In this document: positions 33,024-42,703 of the stretch, one piece after another
Position numbering within the stretch: position 1 is the stretch's first letter
How the letters are laid out: every line of letters begins with the position of its first letter
Notes under the pieces: generated by a model
Told to the model about the DNA's origin: nothing
Databases searched by the model: none
The model's input: only the letters and a program-made list of their open reading frames with translations
Program-made: the position numbers and the translations under genes
NCBI RefSeq assembly: GCF_014843845.1
Contig: NZ_JHQS01000007.1
Location: 1 to 64,000, forward strand
Direction: 5' to 3'
DNA from: Mesorhizobium amorphae
GTDB lineage: Bacteria > Pseudomonadota > Alphaproteobacteria > Rhizobiales > Rhizobiaceae
DNA length: 64,000 nucleotides

Positions 33024-33835
33024 TCCTTGAACAGTTTCAGCCCATGCTGCACCGACTGCCCGCCGTCGATCGGCAGGATGGAACCGGTAACATAGCTGCC
33101 GGCACGGCTGCACAAATAAAGGGTTGCGCCAGCAATGTCATCCGGGGTGCCGATACGACCGATCGGAACATGGTTGCCGACATGTTTCGCCTGTTCTTCG
33201 GTTCCAGTGGCGAAAGCGGTCATGCGGCTCTGGAACGGGCCTGGGGCAAAGGCATTGACGGTGATGCAGCGACCGGCGAGCTCGATCGCCAGCGTGCGCG
33301 TCAGATGGTGAACGGCGGCTTTTGAGGCGGTGTAGGAATAGGCGTCGTCGGCCAGCGGCTGGGTGCCCATCACCGAACCCAGATTGATCACCCTTGCCGG
33401 ATCGTCGTCGCTGGCCGCGGCGTCGAGCAGCGGCAGCAGTTCGCGCGTCAGGTGGAAGACGGCGGTGACGTTGACGCCGAGCACCTTGGCCCAGGCCGAA
33501 TAAGGAAAACTTTCCAGCGGCGCGCCCCAGGAGACGCCGGCATTGTTGACCAGGATGTGCAGTTTTTCCGCGCGCAACTTCACCTCGGCGACCAGAGCCG
33601 CAATGCCTGCTTCGCTGGAGACATCGCCGGCAAAGCCCTCCGCGCGGCCCGATGCGCCGAGACCGTTCAGTTCGGCGGCGACCTTGACGCAATCCTCGCC
33701 CTTGCGCGAGGCGATCATCACGCTGGCGCCGGCCTTGACCAGGGCGGTTGCCGCCATGCGGCCGATGCCGGTCGCGGCGCCGGTGACCAGCGCGGTCTTG
33801 CCGGCGACCGAAAACAGCTCATCCAGATAGCTCAT
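33020..33835 (-). CDS. SDR-family oxidoreductase, first gene of the operon
   Basis: A 271-aa classical SDR with TGAATGIG near residues 18-25, NNAGVSWGAP, catalytic YSYTASKAAVHH (Tyr, Lys) and FAPGPFQSRM. Its neighbours suggest a hydroxyacyl-CoA or related alcohol substrate. It heads the minus-strand operon SDR-MaoC-phosphotransferase-SDR and diverges from the acyl-CoA dehydrogenase gene across about 127 bp. Confidence 0.92.
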   Translation of the reverse strand: MSYLDELFSVAGKTALVTGAATGIGRMAATALVKAGASVMIASRKGEDCVKVAAELNGLGASGRAEGFAGDVSSEAGIAALVAEVKLRAEKLHILVNNAGVSWGAPLESFPYSAWAKVLGVNVTAVFHLTRELLPLLDAAASDDDPARVINLGSVMGTQPLADDAYSYTASKAAVHHLTRTLAIELAGRCITVNAFAPGPFQSRMTAFATGTEEQAKHVGNHVPIGRIGTPDDIAGATLYLCSRAGSYVTGSILPIDGGQSVQHGLKLFKE

Positions 33836-33962
33836 CGCATTTCCTCCGCCTTGCCCCTGTCTCGCGGCCGGGCGAAAGGGCTCGCGTTGACAAGGCTACC
33901 CGAAGTACGGTCATCCTTGCCACGGGTAAAGGGCCTGGATGCGCGTTGGAGGCCGGAGATCG

Positions 33963-35204
33963 ATGGCGGACATGAATCTGGGCATGACCGAGCGGCTGAA
34001 GCCGATCCACGCGCGCGTCGCGGCGATGGTGCGCGACAAGATCATGCCGCTCGGCGAGGAATTTTTGGCCGAGATCGGCAAGGGCGGCGACCGCTGGGTC
34101 TACACTGAACGCCAGACGGAAATCCTCGAAGGGCTGAAAAGGACCGCCAAAGAGCGCGGCCTGTGGAATTTCTGGCTGACCGGTTCCGAGCGCGGTTACG
34201 GGCTTTCCACGGTCGAATATGCCTATCTGGCCGAAGAGATGGGCAAGGCGCATCTCGGCGCCGAGACCTTCAACTGCTCGGCGCCCGATACTGGCAACAT
34301 GGAAGTGCTGGAGCGCTACGGCTCGGCCGAGCACAAGCAGCAATGGCTGGAGCCGCTGCTCGAGGGAAAAATCCGCTCGGCCTATCTGATGACCGAGCCG
34401 GATGTCGCGTCCTCCGACGCCACCAACATATCGATGCGCTGCGCACGGCAGGGCGGCGACTATGTGCTGAACGGCGAGAAATGGTGGGCATCCGGCGCCG
34501 GCGATCCGCGCTGCGCCATCTACATCGTCATGGTCAGGACCGGCGGCGACGACGAGCCGCAGCACCGCCGGCATTCGATGGTCCTGGTGCCGTCGGAGGC
34601 GAAAGGCGTGACCAAGGTGCGGCCCATGCAGGTCTATGGCGACGATTATGCGCCGCACGGCCACATGCATCTCAGGTTCGACAACGTGCGCGTACCGGCA
34701 TCGAATCTGATCCTCGGCGAGGGCAGGGGATTCGAAATCGCGCAGGGGCGGCTGGGGCCTGGCCGTATCCACCACTGCATGCGTGCCATCGGCCAGGCCG
34801 AGATGGCGCTGGAGATGCTGTGCCAGCGCTCGGTGCGGCGCGAGGCGTTCGGTCAGCCATTGGCCAGGCTCGGTGCGAATTTCGACATCATCGCCGAATG
34901 CCGCATGGAGATCGAGATGGCCAGACTGCTCTGCCTCAAGGCGGCGTGGATGATCGACCAGGGCGATGCCCGCGCCGCCGCTCCCTGGATCAGTCAGATC
35001 AAGGTGGTAGCACCCCGTGTGGCGCTCAAGGTCACCGACGAGGCGGTGCAGATGTTCGGCGCGCAAGGCATCAGCCAGGACACGCCGCTCGCCCGCTCGT
35101 GGACGCATCTCAGGACGCTGCGGCTGGCCGACGGGCCGGACGCCGTGCATCGCCGGCAGGTGGCGCGGACCGAGCTGAAGAAGTACACGCAGGAAAAGGT
35201 CTGA
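33963..35204 (+). CDS. Acyl-CoA dehydrogenase (ACAD10/11-like)
   Basis: A 413-aa flavoprotein that introduces a 2,3 double bond into acyl-CoA. Family motifs are present: LMTEPDVASSDATNI, NGEKWWASGAGDPRC, the glycine-rich LGPGRIHHCMRAIGQAE, and QMFGAQGISQDTPLAR with a C-terminal arginine track. MADMNLGM at ATG 33963 is the preferred start; an in-frame ATG at 33939 adds eight residues. The length and motifs favour the long-chain or 4-hydroxyacyl (ACAD10/11) branch, matching the phosphotransferase in the divergent operon. Confidence 0.94.
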   Translation: MADMNLGMTERLKPIHARVAAMVRDKIMPLGEEFLAEIGKGGDRWVYTERQTEILEGLKRTAKERGLWNFWLTGSERGYGLSTVEYAYLAEEMGKAHLGAETFNCSAPDTGNMEVLERYGSAEHKQQWLEPLLEGKIRSAYLMTEPDVASSDATNISMRCARQGGDYVLNGEKWWASGAGDPRCAIYIVMVRTGGDDEPQHRRHSMVLVPSEAKGVTKVRPMQVYGDDYAPHGHMHLRFDNVRVPASNLILGEGRGFEIAQGRLGPGRIHHCMRAIGQAEMALEMLCQRSVRREAFGQPLARLGANFDIIAECRMEIEMARLLCLKAAWMIDQGDARAAAPWISQIKVVAPRVALKVTDEAVQMFGAQGISQDTPLARSWTHLRTLRLADGPDAVHRRQVARTELKKYTQEKV

Positions 35205-35258
35205 GCCGCGGTTTGGCCAACCACCACTGAAATCCGCCGGCAAGCAAGGAGTTTCCCG

Positions 35259-36296
35259 ATGGCCATCCCGTCCGAGATGAAGGCACTGCTGCTTGTCGGC
35301 GACGGCTACAGCAGGACGCCTTCAGGCTTCGCACTGGAAGCGATGGAGCCCTATCTCGAGCTAGGCGAGATTGCGGTGCCGGCGCCCGGGCCGACGCAGG
35401 TGCTGATCAAGGTCAGCCTCGCCTCGATCAACCCGTCCGACGTCGCTTTCATCAAGGGCCAGTACGGCCAGCCGCGCGCCAAGGGCCAGCCGGCTGGCTT
35501 CGAAGGGGTCGGCATCGTCGTCGCCGGCGGTGACGAGCCCTACCCAAAAAGCCTGGTCGGCAAGCGCGTCGCCTTCGCCACCGGCGTCACCAATTGGGGC
35601 TCCTGGGCGGACTATGCTGTCGCCGAGGCGGTCGTCTGCATTCCGCTCCTCGACACGGTTCACGACGAGGATGGTGCGGCGATGATCGTCAACCCGCTCA
35701 CCGCGCTCGCCATGTTCGATATCGTCAAAGAGGCGGGCGAAAAAGCCTTCATCATGACCGCCGGCGCCTCTCAGCTCTGCAAGCTGATCGCAGGGCTTGC
35801 CAAGGAGGAGGGCTACAGGCCGATCGTCACCGTGCGCCGCGACGAGCAGATCCCGCTGTTGAAGGAAATCGGCGCGGCCCATGTGCTCAACGAGAAGGCG
35901 GCGGATTTCAAGGCTGCTCTGCGCGAGGTGATCAAGGCCGAGCAGCCGCGCATCTTCCTCGATGCGGTGACCGGGCCACTGGCCTCGACCATCTTCGACG
36001 CCATGCCGAAGCGCTCGCGCTGGATCATCTACGGACGGCTCGATGCCGAGGCGACGGTGATCCGCGAGCCCGGCCAGCTGATCTTCCAGCACAAGCATAT
36101 CGAAGGCTTCTGGCTGAGCGAATGGATGCGCCAGTTCCGTGACAAGCGCGGCCCGGCGATCCTGGAGGCACAGAAGCGCTTTTCCGACGGGCGCTGGTCG
36201 ACGGATGTGACGGCGGTGGTGCCATTGGCCGAGGCGATGGCGAAGATTCCGGCGGAGCTGGCCAAGCCGAACGGGAAGGTGTTTATTCGGCCGTGA
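35259..36296 (+). CDS. MDR-family (zinc-independent) alcohol dehydrogenase/quinone oxidoreductase
   Basis: A 345-aa medium-chain dehydrogenase/reductase. The N-terminal GroES-like part (INPSDVAFIKGQYGQ, then PAGFEGVGIVV) lacks the zinc-ligand cysteines and histidines, and the Rossmann part shows TAGASQLCKLI in place of the usual GxGxxG. It is close to quinone oxidoreductases and enoyl reductases. It follows the acyl-CoA dehydrogenase gene by 54 bp and may reduce an intermediate of the same pathway. An inverted pair of repeat units lies just downstream. Confidence 0.88.
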   Translation: MAIPSEMKALLLVGDGYSRTPSGFALEAMEPYLELGEIAVPAPGPTQVLIKVSLASINPSDVAFIKGQYGQPRAKGQPAGFEGVGIVVAGGDEPYPKSLVGKRVAFATGVTNWGSWADYAVAEAVVCIPLLDTVHDEDGAAMIVNPLTALAMFDIVKEAGEKAFIMTAGASQLCKLIAGLAKEEGYRPIVTVRRDEQIPLLKEIGAAHVLNEKAADFKAALREVIKAEQPRIFLDAVTGPLASTIFDAMPKRSRWIIYGRLDAEATVIREPGQLIFQHKHIEGFWLSEWMRQFRDKRGPAILEAQKRFSDGRWSTDVTAVVPLAEAMAKIPAELAKPNGKVFIRP

Positions 36297-36298
36297 TC

Positions 36299-36427
36299 TT
36301 CCTTCTCCCCGTTCACGGGGAGAAGGTGCCCGAAGGGCGGATGAGGGGCGGCGCTTCCGTTTGTGAGGTTGGCTCTGCCCCTCACCTGCCTGCCGGCATC
36401 CTCTCCCCGTAAACGGGGCGAGGAAGG
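36299..36427. repeat. Inverted pair of ~50-bp rhizobial repeat units
   Basis: Unit 1 (36299-36349) contains the hairpin TTCTCCCCGT/ACGGGGAGAA and ends in GATGAGGGGC. Unit 2 (36377-36427) is its inverted copy, from GCCCCTCA to CTCTCCCCGT/ACGGGG. The two face each other across 27 bp. A third unit lies at 45801-45854. I know this family as a common extragenic palindrome in Mesorhizobium. It separates convergent genes and could end transcription from both. Confidence 0.85.
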
Positions 36428-36431
36428 CTAG

Positions 36432-39400
36432 TCATTCCGCCGGCTCGACATTGGTGTAGGCGGCTTCTTCCAACTCGCGCTTCAGCCGCGCTTCCTCGTG
36501 CGTCTTCGGCGTCACGAAGCGGCCGAGCAGGAGATAGGCGACGGGGGTCAGGAACAGGGTCGAGACGGTGGCGAGGCCGAGCCCGCCGACGATCACCCAG
36601 CCGAGCGCGATGCGCGCCTCCGCACCGGCGCCCGCGGCCAGCACCAGCGGCACGCCGCCGAGCACGGTGCAGATCATCGTCATCATCACCGGGCGCAGGC
36701 GGATGATCGAAGCCTGCTCGATCGCCTCGCGCACGCCGAACCCGCGGTCGCGCAGCTGGTTTGCGAACTCGACGATTAGGATGCCGTTCTTGGCCATGAC
36801 GCCGACCAGCAGCACCAGCCCGATCTGGCTGTAGGCGTTGAGGCTGGTGCCTGAGAGCAGAAGCGCGAAGATGGCGCAGGCAAGGCCAAGCGGCACCGTC
36901 GCCATGATGATGATGGCGCTGACGAAGCTTTCGAACTGGGCGGCCAGCACCAGCAGGATGATGACCAGCGCGAAGCCGAAGATGGTGATCATGGCGCTGT
37001 TGGTCTCGCCGAGCGTCGCGGCTTCCGCGAGCGGCAGGATGCGGCTGCCCGGCGGCAGCAGCGGCGTTGCGATCTCCTCGGCGCGGCTCAGCGCGTCGCC
37101 GAGCGCGAAATTGCCCGCCAGGTTCGAGGTGATCGCCACCGACGGCTGCTGCTGTTCGCGCGTCAGCGATGGCGGCACGGCGCGTTCGGTCAGCGTCGCG
37201 ATGGTCGACATCGGCACGAAGCGGCCGTCGGCCGTCTTCAGGAAGATGTTCTCCAGATCGGTCGGGTCGTTGATCGGATTGGTCGTCGAGACCAGCTTCA
37301 CCCCATAGCTGCGGTCGGCGATGTAGACGTCGACGACATCATTGCCGTCGAGCATTGCCTGCATGGTGTTGGCAAGCCCGGTGATGTCGATGCCGAGATC
37401 GGAGGCGCGCTCACGGTCGATGGCGACGGCAAGCTGCGGCTGTGTCGGGTCGACGGAGAGCCGCGGCGACTGGAAGCCCGGATCCTTGCGCATTTCGTCG
37501 ATGACCTTGACCGCCGCTTCGCCGAGCGACTTGCGGTCATTGCCGACCAGCGCGAATTGCAGGCCGTTGCCGGCGCCGCGGATGCCCAGGCTGTTGGGCT
37601 GCACCGGGAAGACGCGCACGCTCGGCACCTGCCGGGTCAGTTGGCTGATCTCGGCCATGATCTCGCGCTGGCTGCGCGTGCGCTCGTTCCACGGCGCGAG
37701 CGTCATCACCATGAAGCCGTTGTTGTAGGCACCGTTCTGGCCGGCATTCTCGAAGGTGCTGCGGATCTCGCCGGAATCGCGCAGCGGCTGGATCAGTTTC
37801 TCGATCTTCTGCATCTGCTGCGTCGTGTAATCGAGGCTGACGCCCTGCGGCGCGCTGATGCGCAACAGCACGACGGCGCGGTCCTCGCTCGGCGTCAGCT
37901 CCTGGCGGATGGTGCCGAACAGGCTGAAGGCGGTGCCGGCGAACAACAGCGCCACCAGGACGACGATCCACGGCGCGTCGAGGCAGGCATGCAGGCAGCG
38001 TCGGTAGGTCGTGTTCAGCGCGCCGCCGATGCGGGCACCGATGCCGTTGCCGCCCTCATGGTGGAGCGCTGCGCTGGACAGCATGCGCGAGGCAAGCATC
38101 GGGCAGAGTGTCAGCGCCACCACGCAGGACAACAGCACCGACATGGCGAGCACGAATCCGAATTCGCGGAACAGGCCGCCGGTCTGGCCGGGCAGGAAGG
38201 AGATCGGCACGAAGACGGCGACCAGCGTCAGCGTGGTGGCGATTACGGCGAAGAACACCTCCTGCGCGCCGAGCACGGCGGCGGCGCGCGGGCCCATGCC
38301 TTCATTGCGCCGGCGCACGATGTTTTCGAGCACGACGATGGCGTCGTCGACGACAAGGCCGGTGGCCAGCACCAGAGCGAGCAAGGTCAGGATGTTGACC
38401 GAGAAGCCGGCGAGATAGATCGCGGCGATGGTGCCGATCATGGCGACCGGCATCGACAGGCCCGGAATGAGCGTCGCGCGCCAGTCGAGCAGGAAGGCGT
38501 AGATGACGATCAACACGATCGAGACCGACAGGGCCAGCGCGATCTCGACCTCATGCACGGCGCCGTTGACGAAGACGGCGTCGTCGCTGGTGACCTTGAT
38601 CGCCATGCCCTGAGGCAGGTTCTCCTGCAGCTTGGCGACCGCGGCCCTGACGCCGGTCGAGATGTCCAGCGTGTTCGATTCCGCCTGGCGGATGATGCCG
38701 AGGCCGATGCCGGTCTTGCCGTCCGAACGCAAGGTGGTCTGGCCGATGTCGGGGCCGAGCGTGACGGTGGCGACGTCGCGGATGCGCGCCTTGCCGCCGA
38801 TGATGATGTTCTCGAACTCGTCAGGCGTGGTCACGTCCGCCGTCGTGCGCACGATCAGGTCCTGGTTGGTGGTGGTGATCGAGCCGGCCGGCGAATCGAA
38901 GGCGACCGAGGCCAATGCTGTTCTAAGATCGGCGACGGTGAAGCCGTGGCTGGCCAGCTTGTTCTGGTCAACGTCGATGCGGAAGATCTTGTCGCGGTCG
39001 CCGGAGACCTGGACATCGGCGACACCCGGCACCGCGGCAAGCTCATCCTCGATCTGGTCCTGGACGATGACCGTCATGTCCTGCACCGACATGGTGTCGG
39101 AGGTGACGGCCAGCCGCATCACCGGTTCGGAATTGGCGTCGGCCTTGACGATGCGCGGCGGATCGGCGGTGTCCGGCATCTGGTTGGCGACACGGCCGAC
39201 GGCGTCGCGTACGTCGGAGGCGGCGACATTGAGGTCGACGCCGTCGTTGAACTCGATGGTGACGCGGCTCGAGCCGAAGGACGAGGTCGACGAGATCGAC
39301 TTGACGCCGGAGACGCGGGCGACCGCGCCTTCGATCGTATCGGTCAGCTCGCGGTCGACGGTTTCGGCGGCCGCACCCTCGAAGACCGTGCTGACGGTGA

Positions 39401-39563
39401 TGACAGGGCGGTCGACATCCGGCAATTCACGGATCTCGACGCCGTAGAAGGCGGCAAGGCCGGCGACCGCGATCAGCGTGTTCAACACCAGGGCCATGAC
39501 AGGCCGGCGGATGAACAGCGCGGTAAAGCCGGTTTCGCTGGCGGAGTTGACGGTGCCGGTCAT
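36432..39563 (-). CDS. RND multidrug efflux permease
   Basis: A 1043-aa inner-membrane proton-driven pump of the AcrB/MexF class. Twelve transmembrane helices and two large periplasmic loops are apparent. The TM4 proton-relay pair is in GLVVDDAIVVLENI. The second half repeats the layout with GVMAKNGILIVEFANQLRD. The N-terminus FIRRPVMALVLNTLIAVAG is standard. It overlaps the adaptor gene by 4 bp (ATGA). No outer-membrane factor gene is adjacent, so a TolC-like partner must be elsewhere. Confidence 0.96.
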   Translation of the reverse strand: MTGTVNSASETGFTALFIRRPVMALVLNTLIAVAGLAAFYGVEIRELPDVDRPVITVSTVFEGAAAETVDRELTDTIEGAVARVSGVKSISSTSSFGSSRVTIEFNDGVDLNVAASDVRDAVGRVANQMPDTADPPRIVKADANSEPVMRLAVTSDTMSVQDMTVIVQDQIEDELAAVPGVADVQVSGDRDKIFRIDVDQNKLASHGFTVADLRTALASVAFDSPAGSITTTNQDLIVRTTADVTTPDEFENIIIGGKARIRDVATVTLGPDIGQTTLRSDGKTGIGLGIIRQAESNTLDISTGVRAAVAKLQENLPQGMAIKVTSDDAVFVNGAVHEVEIALALSVSIVLIVIYAFLLDWRATLIPGLSMPVAMIGTIAAIYLAGFSVNILTLLALVLATGLVVDDAIVVLENIVRRRNEGMGPRAAAVLGAQEVFFAVIATTLTLVAVFVPISFLPGQTGGLFREFGFVLAMSVLLSCVVALTLCPMLASRMLSSAALHHEGGNGIGARIGGALNTTYRRCLHACLDAPWIVVLVALLFAGTAFSLFGTIRQELTPSEDRAVVLLRISAPQGVSLDYTTQQMQKIEKLIQPLRDSGEIRSTFENAGQNGAYNNGFMVMTLAPWNERTRSQREIMAEISQLTRQVPSVRVFPVQPNSLGIRGAGNGLQFALVGNDRKSLGEAAVKVIDEMRKDPGFQSPRLSVDPTQPQLAVAIDRERASDLGIDITGLANTMQAMLDGNDVVDVYIADRSYGVKLVSTTNPINDPTDLENIFLKTADGRFVPMSTIATLTERAVPPSLTREQQQPSVAITSNLAGNFALGDALSRAEEIATPLLPPGSRILPLAEAATLGETNSAMITIFGFALVIILLVLAAQFESFVSAIIIMATVPLGLACAIFALLLSGTSLNAYSQIGLVLLVGVMAKNGILIVEFANQLRDRGFGVREAIEQASIIRLRPVMMTMICTVLGGVPLVLAAGAGAEARIALGWVIVGGLGLATVSTLFLTPVAYLLLGRFVTPKTHEEARLKRELEEAAYTNVEPAE

Positions 39564-40723
39564 GAGCCGTCAGCGTCGGCGGCGCGCTGTTCCTCGCCGG
39601 CGATGCGGACCTCACCGCCGTCGCTGACGCTCTGGGTGCCCTCGGTCACCACCATGTCGCCGCTGACGATCGGCGCGTCGATCAGCACCGTCTCGGTGTT
39701 GCGCTGGATGATGCGCACGGCGACGCGTTTCGCCTTGCCGTTCTGCACCGCCCAGACATAGGCGCCATCAGAGCCCCACTGGATCGCCAGCGGGCTGACG
39801 GCCGGATAGGAGTCGCCGGGGAATTTCATGCTGATCTGGAAGGACATGCCGGCGCGCAGCGAGTCGGCCGGATTGGCGATCGTTGCCTTGACCAGCAGGG
39901 TGCGGCTGTTCTCGTCGATGTGGTTGTCGATGGCCGAAACCGTTCCGGTATAGGCCTGCGCCGGGTTGGCGATCGGCGTCGCCGACAGTTGTGCGCCGAC
40001 CTTGACGGCGGCGGCGAAGCGCTCCGGCACGAGGAAGTCGACCAGTATCGAAGAGCGGTCGTCCAGCGTGGCAATGGCCGACTCATTGGTAACATAGTTG
40101 CCGGCGGCGATCGGCAGGATGCCGACGGTGCCGGCGATCGGCGCGGCGATCGAGCGGCGCTGCAGGGCAAGTTCGGCATCGCGAAGTACCAGTTTGGCGA
40201 CCGCCAGCACCACTTCGGCATCGGCGACGGCGACCGGTGTCGCGGTGTTGGAAGCCTGCAGCGATTTCACCCGGTCGAGCTTGTTCTGCGAGTCCTGTAA
40301 AACGAGCTTGGCGCGGTCCTGCGCGATCACCTCGGTCTCGGAATCGAGGGTAGCGATGATTTGCCCCTTTTCGACACGGGTGCCGGATTCGACTAGAAAT
40401 TCGGTGAGGCGACCGGAACTGTAGGGATTGACCGTCACCGAAGCGTTGGCGCGGCCGGTGCCGATCGCCTGCAGGCGGTCGTTGATGGTGGCTGTGCCCG
40501 CCGGCAACGCAATGACGGTGGCTCGCTGGCCGGCGCCGTTGCTACCTGTTGCCTGCCTCGACGTGTCGACCGCGCCTGTCGTCACATTGGGCGCCGCGGC
40601 ATAAGCCCAGTCGATACCCCAGCGCGCCAGCACCTCCGGCGCGCCCGGAAAGAAGCGAACCCAGGCGGCAGCCGCGGCCACCAGGACCACAAGCGCAAAA
40701 ACGATCTGTCTCCAGGCGGCCAT
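39560..40723 (-). CDS. RND efflux periplasmic adaptor (membrane fusion protein)
   Basis: A 387-aa adaptor linking the RND pump to an outer-membrane channel. It has an N-terminal membrane anchor (residues 6-24), the barrel-sandwich lipoyl half VNPYSSGRLTEFLVESGTRVEKG, a coiled-coil hairpin, and the beta-barrel part DEENSRTLLVKATI-like DENSRTLLVKATIANP. ATG 40723, behind CCGGAGTGCCG, is chosen. In-frame ATG 40765 and a TTG at 40804 would give atypical N-termini. Confidence 0.93.
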   Translation of the reverse strand: MAAWRQIVFALVVLVAAAAAWVRFFPGAPEVLARWGIDWAYAAAPNVTTGAVDTSRQATGSNGAGQRATVIALPAGTATINDRLQAIGTGRANASVTVNPYSSGRLTEFLVESGTRVEKGQIIATLDSETEVIAQDRAKLVLQDSQNKLDRVKSLQASNTATPVAVADAEVVLAVAKLVLRDAELALQRRSIAAPIAGTVGILPIAAGNYVTNESAIATLDDRSSILVDFLVPERFAAAVKVGAQLSATPIANPAQAYTGTVSAIDNHIDENSRTLLVKATIANPADSLRAGMSFQISMKFPGDSYPAVSPLAIQWGSDGAYVWAVQNGKAKRVAVRIIQRNTETVLIDAPIVSGDMVVTEGTQSVSDGGEVRIAGEEQRAADADGS

Positions 40724-40891
40724 CGGCACTCCGGTTGGCAAACGTCTACCGGTTTCCCCAAGCATAAAACGCAGCAACGCACCCGGTTTGTGCGAAGCCA
40801 CCAAAATATCATGGCTTTATGGCAATTCTGCCGCTGGCATGCACATTAAATCTGCGTAACCTTGGCGGGCTCGCCGCCAGGAAAGCCGGGG

Positions 40892-41716
40892 TCAGCGCAG
40901 GCTTTCCAATTCGCGGATGCGCTTGGCGCCATCGGTCTCGAGCTGTCTCGTCACCGCGCCGATCAGCGTTTCGGCGACGACGAAAAGCGCCGCCGAGGAA
41001 TCCCAGGCCGAGGGCACGGCGGTGCGGCCGGCGATGACATGGCGGGCAAAGCGGGCGATCGGCGACAGCCATTGGTCGGTAAACAGCACGATGTGCACGC
41101 CGCGCTGATGCGCGGTTTCGGCGAAACGCACCAGGCTGTCCTGGTAGCGCCTGATGTCGAAAATCACCAGCACGTCACGCTTGCCCATGTCGATCAGCCG
41201 GTCGCGCCAGATGCCTTCCTGGCCGGCGAGGTGGTGGACGTCGGGCTGGACGATGGCGAGGTGAGCGGCCATGTAGCGCGCCAGCGGATCGGTGAAGCGG
41301 CCGCCGATCAGGAAGGTCTTGCCGCGGCGATGGGCAAGTGTCGCGGCGATGTCGGCAAGCTGCCTTTCGGACAGATGCCTGAATGTCTCGCGCATATTGT
41401 CGAGCGTCGCCTCCAGCATCGGCGACACCGCGCCGCCCGATGAGGCCGGGTTGAGCGTCCGCGTCGCCGGCGACTGCAATTGCGCCGCCAGTTCGTCCTG
41501 CAGTGCCGACTGGAATTCGGGATAGTTCTGGAAACCCAACCGGGCGACGAAACGCAGGATCGTCGGCGAGGACACGCCTGCCGCTGTAGAGAACTCGGCG
41601 ACCGTCTTCAGGCCGATCAGCGGGTAGTTGGCGATCAGCGTCTGTGCGGCGCGCCGCTCGCCTGCCGGCATCGTGCCAATGCGGTCCGAGATCAGTTCGG
41701 CAATGCTGGAAATCAT
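40892..41716 (-). CDS. RpiR/MurR-family transcriptional regulator with SIS domain
   Basis: A 274-aa regulator. The N-terminal HTH_6 domain (residues 1-80) includes TVAEFSTAAGVSSPTILRF as the recognition region. A C-terminal SIS (sugar isomerase) domain near 120-260 (TFLIGGRFTDPLARY, then DVLVIFDIRRYQDSLV) would bind a phosphorylated or other small ligand. ATG 41716 follows GGGGGAAAAC. It diverges from the amidohydrolase gene over 147 bp and is the likely local regulator of the amine-type cluster. Confidence 0.93.
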   Translation of the reverse strand: MISSIAELISDRIGTMPAGERRAAQTLIANYPLIGLKTVAEFSTAAGVSSPTILRFVARLGFQNYPEFQSALQDELAAQLQSPATRTLNPASSGGAVSPMLEATLDNMRETFRHLSERQLADIAATLAHRRGKTFLIGGRFTDPLARYMAAHLAIVQPDVHHLAGQEGIWRDRLIDMGKRDVLVIFDIRRYQDSLVRFAETAHQRGVHIVLFTDQWLSPIARFARHVIAGRTAVPSAWDSSAALFVVAETLIGAVTRQLETDGAKRIRELESLR

Positions 41717-41863
41717 GTTTTCCCCCGCCTTTGGCTCAGTCGAAACCGCTTTCTCGAAATCGCGTTTGACAAAGCCGGACAAACTGTATGAAATCATCCA
41801 CAGGGACGCAATGAGACAAAATACGTAACATACGATACAGCGCTCCCCCTGGGGACGTAGGCT

Positions 41864-42682
41864 ATGGAGACAGCACGGCCCGCCAGCCTTGCATCGCCTG
41901 AAACCGTCAGGGTGACCAACCCCGGCGGATCAAGTCCGTTCGTGTTCACCTGCGACCACGCCTCCAATTATCTGCCCGCCGAATTCGGTACGCTCGGCCT
42001 GCCTGCCGAGGACCTTTCGCGCCACATAGCCTGGGATCCCGGCGCGCTGCCGGTCGCCCGGCGCATGGCCGAGGCGCTCGACGCGACGCTGGTCGAGACC
42101 GGCATCTCGCGCCTCGTCATCGACTGCAACCGTCCGCTCGACGCACCGGACCTTGTGCCGCCGGTCAGCGAGACCACGATCATCCCCGGCAATGCCGGCC
42201 TGTCGGACAAGCAGCGCGCGGAGCGTGTCGCTTTGTCGTGGCGGCCCTTCCATGACACGATCGCAGAGATCGTCGACAAAAGGCTGGCGCGCGGGCAGGT
42301 GACGCGGCTGGTATCGGTGCATTCCTTCACGCCCGTCTACAAGGGTAAGAGCCGGCCTTGGCATATCGGCATCATCCATGACGAGGACCGCCGGCTGGCG
42401 GCGCCGCTGATATCAGCGCTGCAGCGGCTGACCGGCGTCACGGTCGGCGTCAACGAACCCTATTCGCCGGCCGACCGCGTCTATTTCACGCTGGAACGCC
42501 ACGCGCGTTCGCGCGGCCTTGCCTGCGCGATGATCGAAATCCGCAACGACGAAATTTCCGGCGAAGCCGGGCAGCGGAAATGGGCGGATATGCTCACCGG
42601 TATTTTTCTGGATCTGGAGCCCGAGGAGGCCAGCGGCTCCCGACAACGTGCAGTGGGAAAGTCAGTACAATCGGCCAGCTAA
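41864..42682 (+). CDS. N-formylglutamate amidohydrolase-family protein
   Basis: A 272-aa protein of PF05013. FTCDHASNYLPAEFG near residues 27-41 and VLVDCNRP-like LVIDCNRPLDAPD carry the probable metal-binding and substrate residues, and VSVHSFTPVYKG and IEIRNDEIS follow. The best-known member hydrolyses N-formylglutamate in histidine breakdown, but no other hut gene is present. Its neighbours (glutamine-synthetase-like ligase, aldehyde and alcohol dehydrogenases) suggest another glutamyl amide as substrate. It is 21 bp before the permease gene. Confidence 0.9.
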   Translation: METARPASLASPETVRVTNPGGSSPFVFTCDHASNYLPAEFGTLGLPAEDLSRHIAWDPGALPVARRMAEALDATLVETGISRLVIDCNRPLDAPDLVPPVSETTIIPGNAGLSDKQRAERVALSWRPFHDTIAEIVDKRLARGQVTRLVSVHSFTPVYKGKSRPWHIGIIHDEDRRLAAPLISALQRLTGVTVGVNEPYSPADRVYFTLERHARSRGLACAMIEIRNDEISGEAGQRKWADMLTGIFLDLEPEEASGSRQRAVGKSVQSAS

Positions 42683-42703
42683 GAACTTAAAAGGGGACAA
42701 AAA

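Noticed and set aside
37557..39761. Open frame of 734 codons on the plus strand inside the RND permease gene
   Set aside because: It is rich in Asp, Gly, Arg and His with no domain, while the opposite strand encodes a complete RND pump.
40863..40879. Hairpin TGGCGG/CCGCCA as terminator of the rpiR gene
   Set aside because: No T-run follows on the minus strand and the stem is only 6 bp.
41766..41792. TTGACA at 41766 as the amidohydrolase promoter
   Set aside because: The nearest -10-like hexamer is only 15 bp away and poor, and the site lies close to the rpiR start, so assignment would be a guess.
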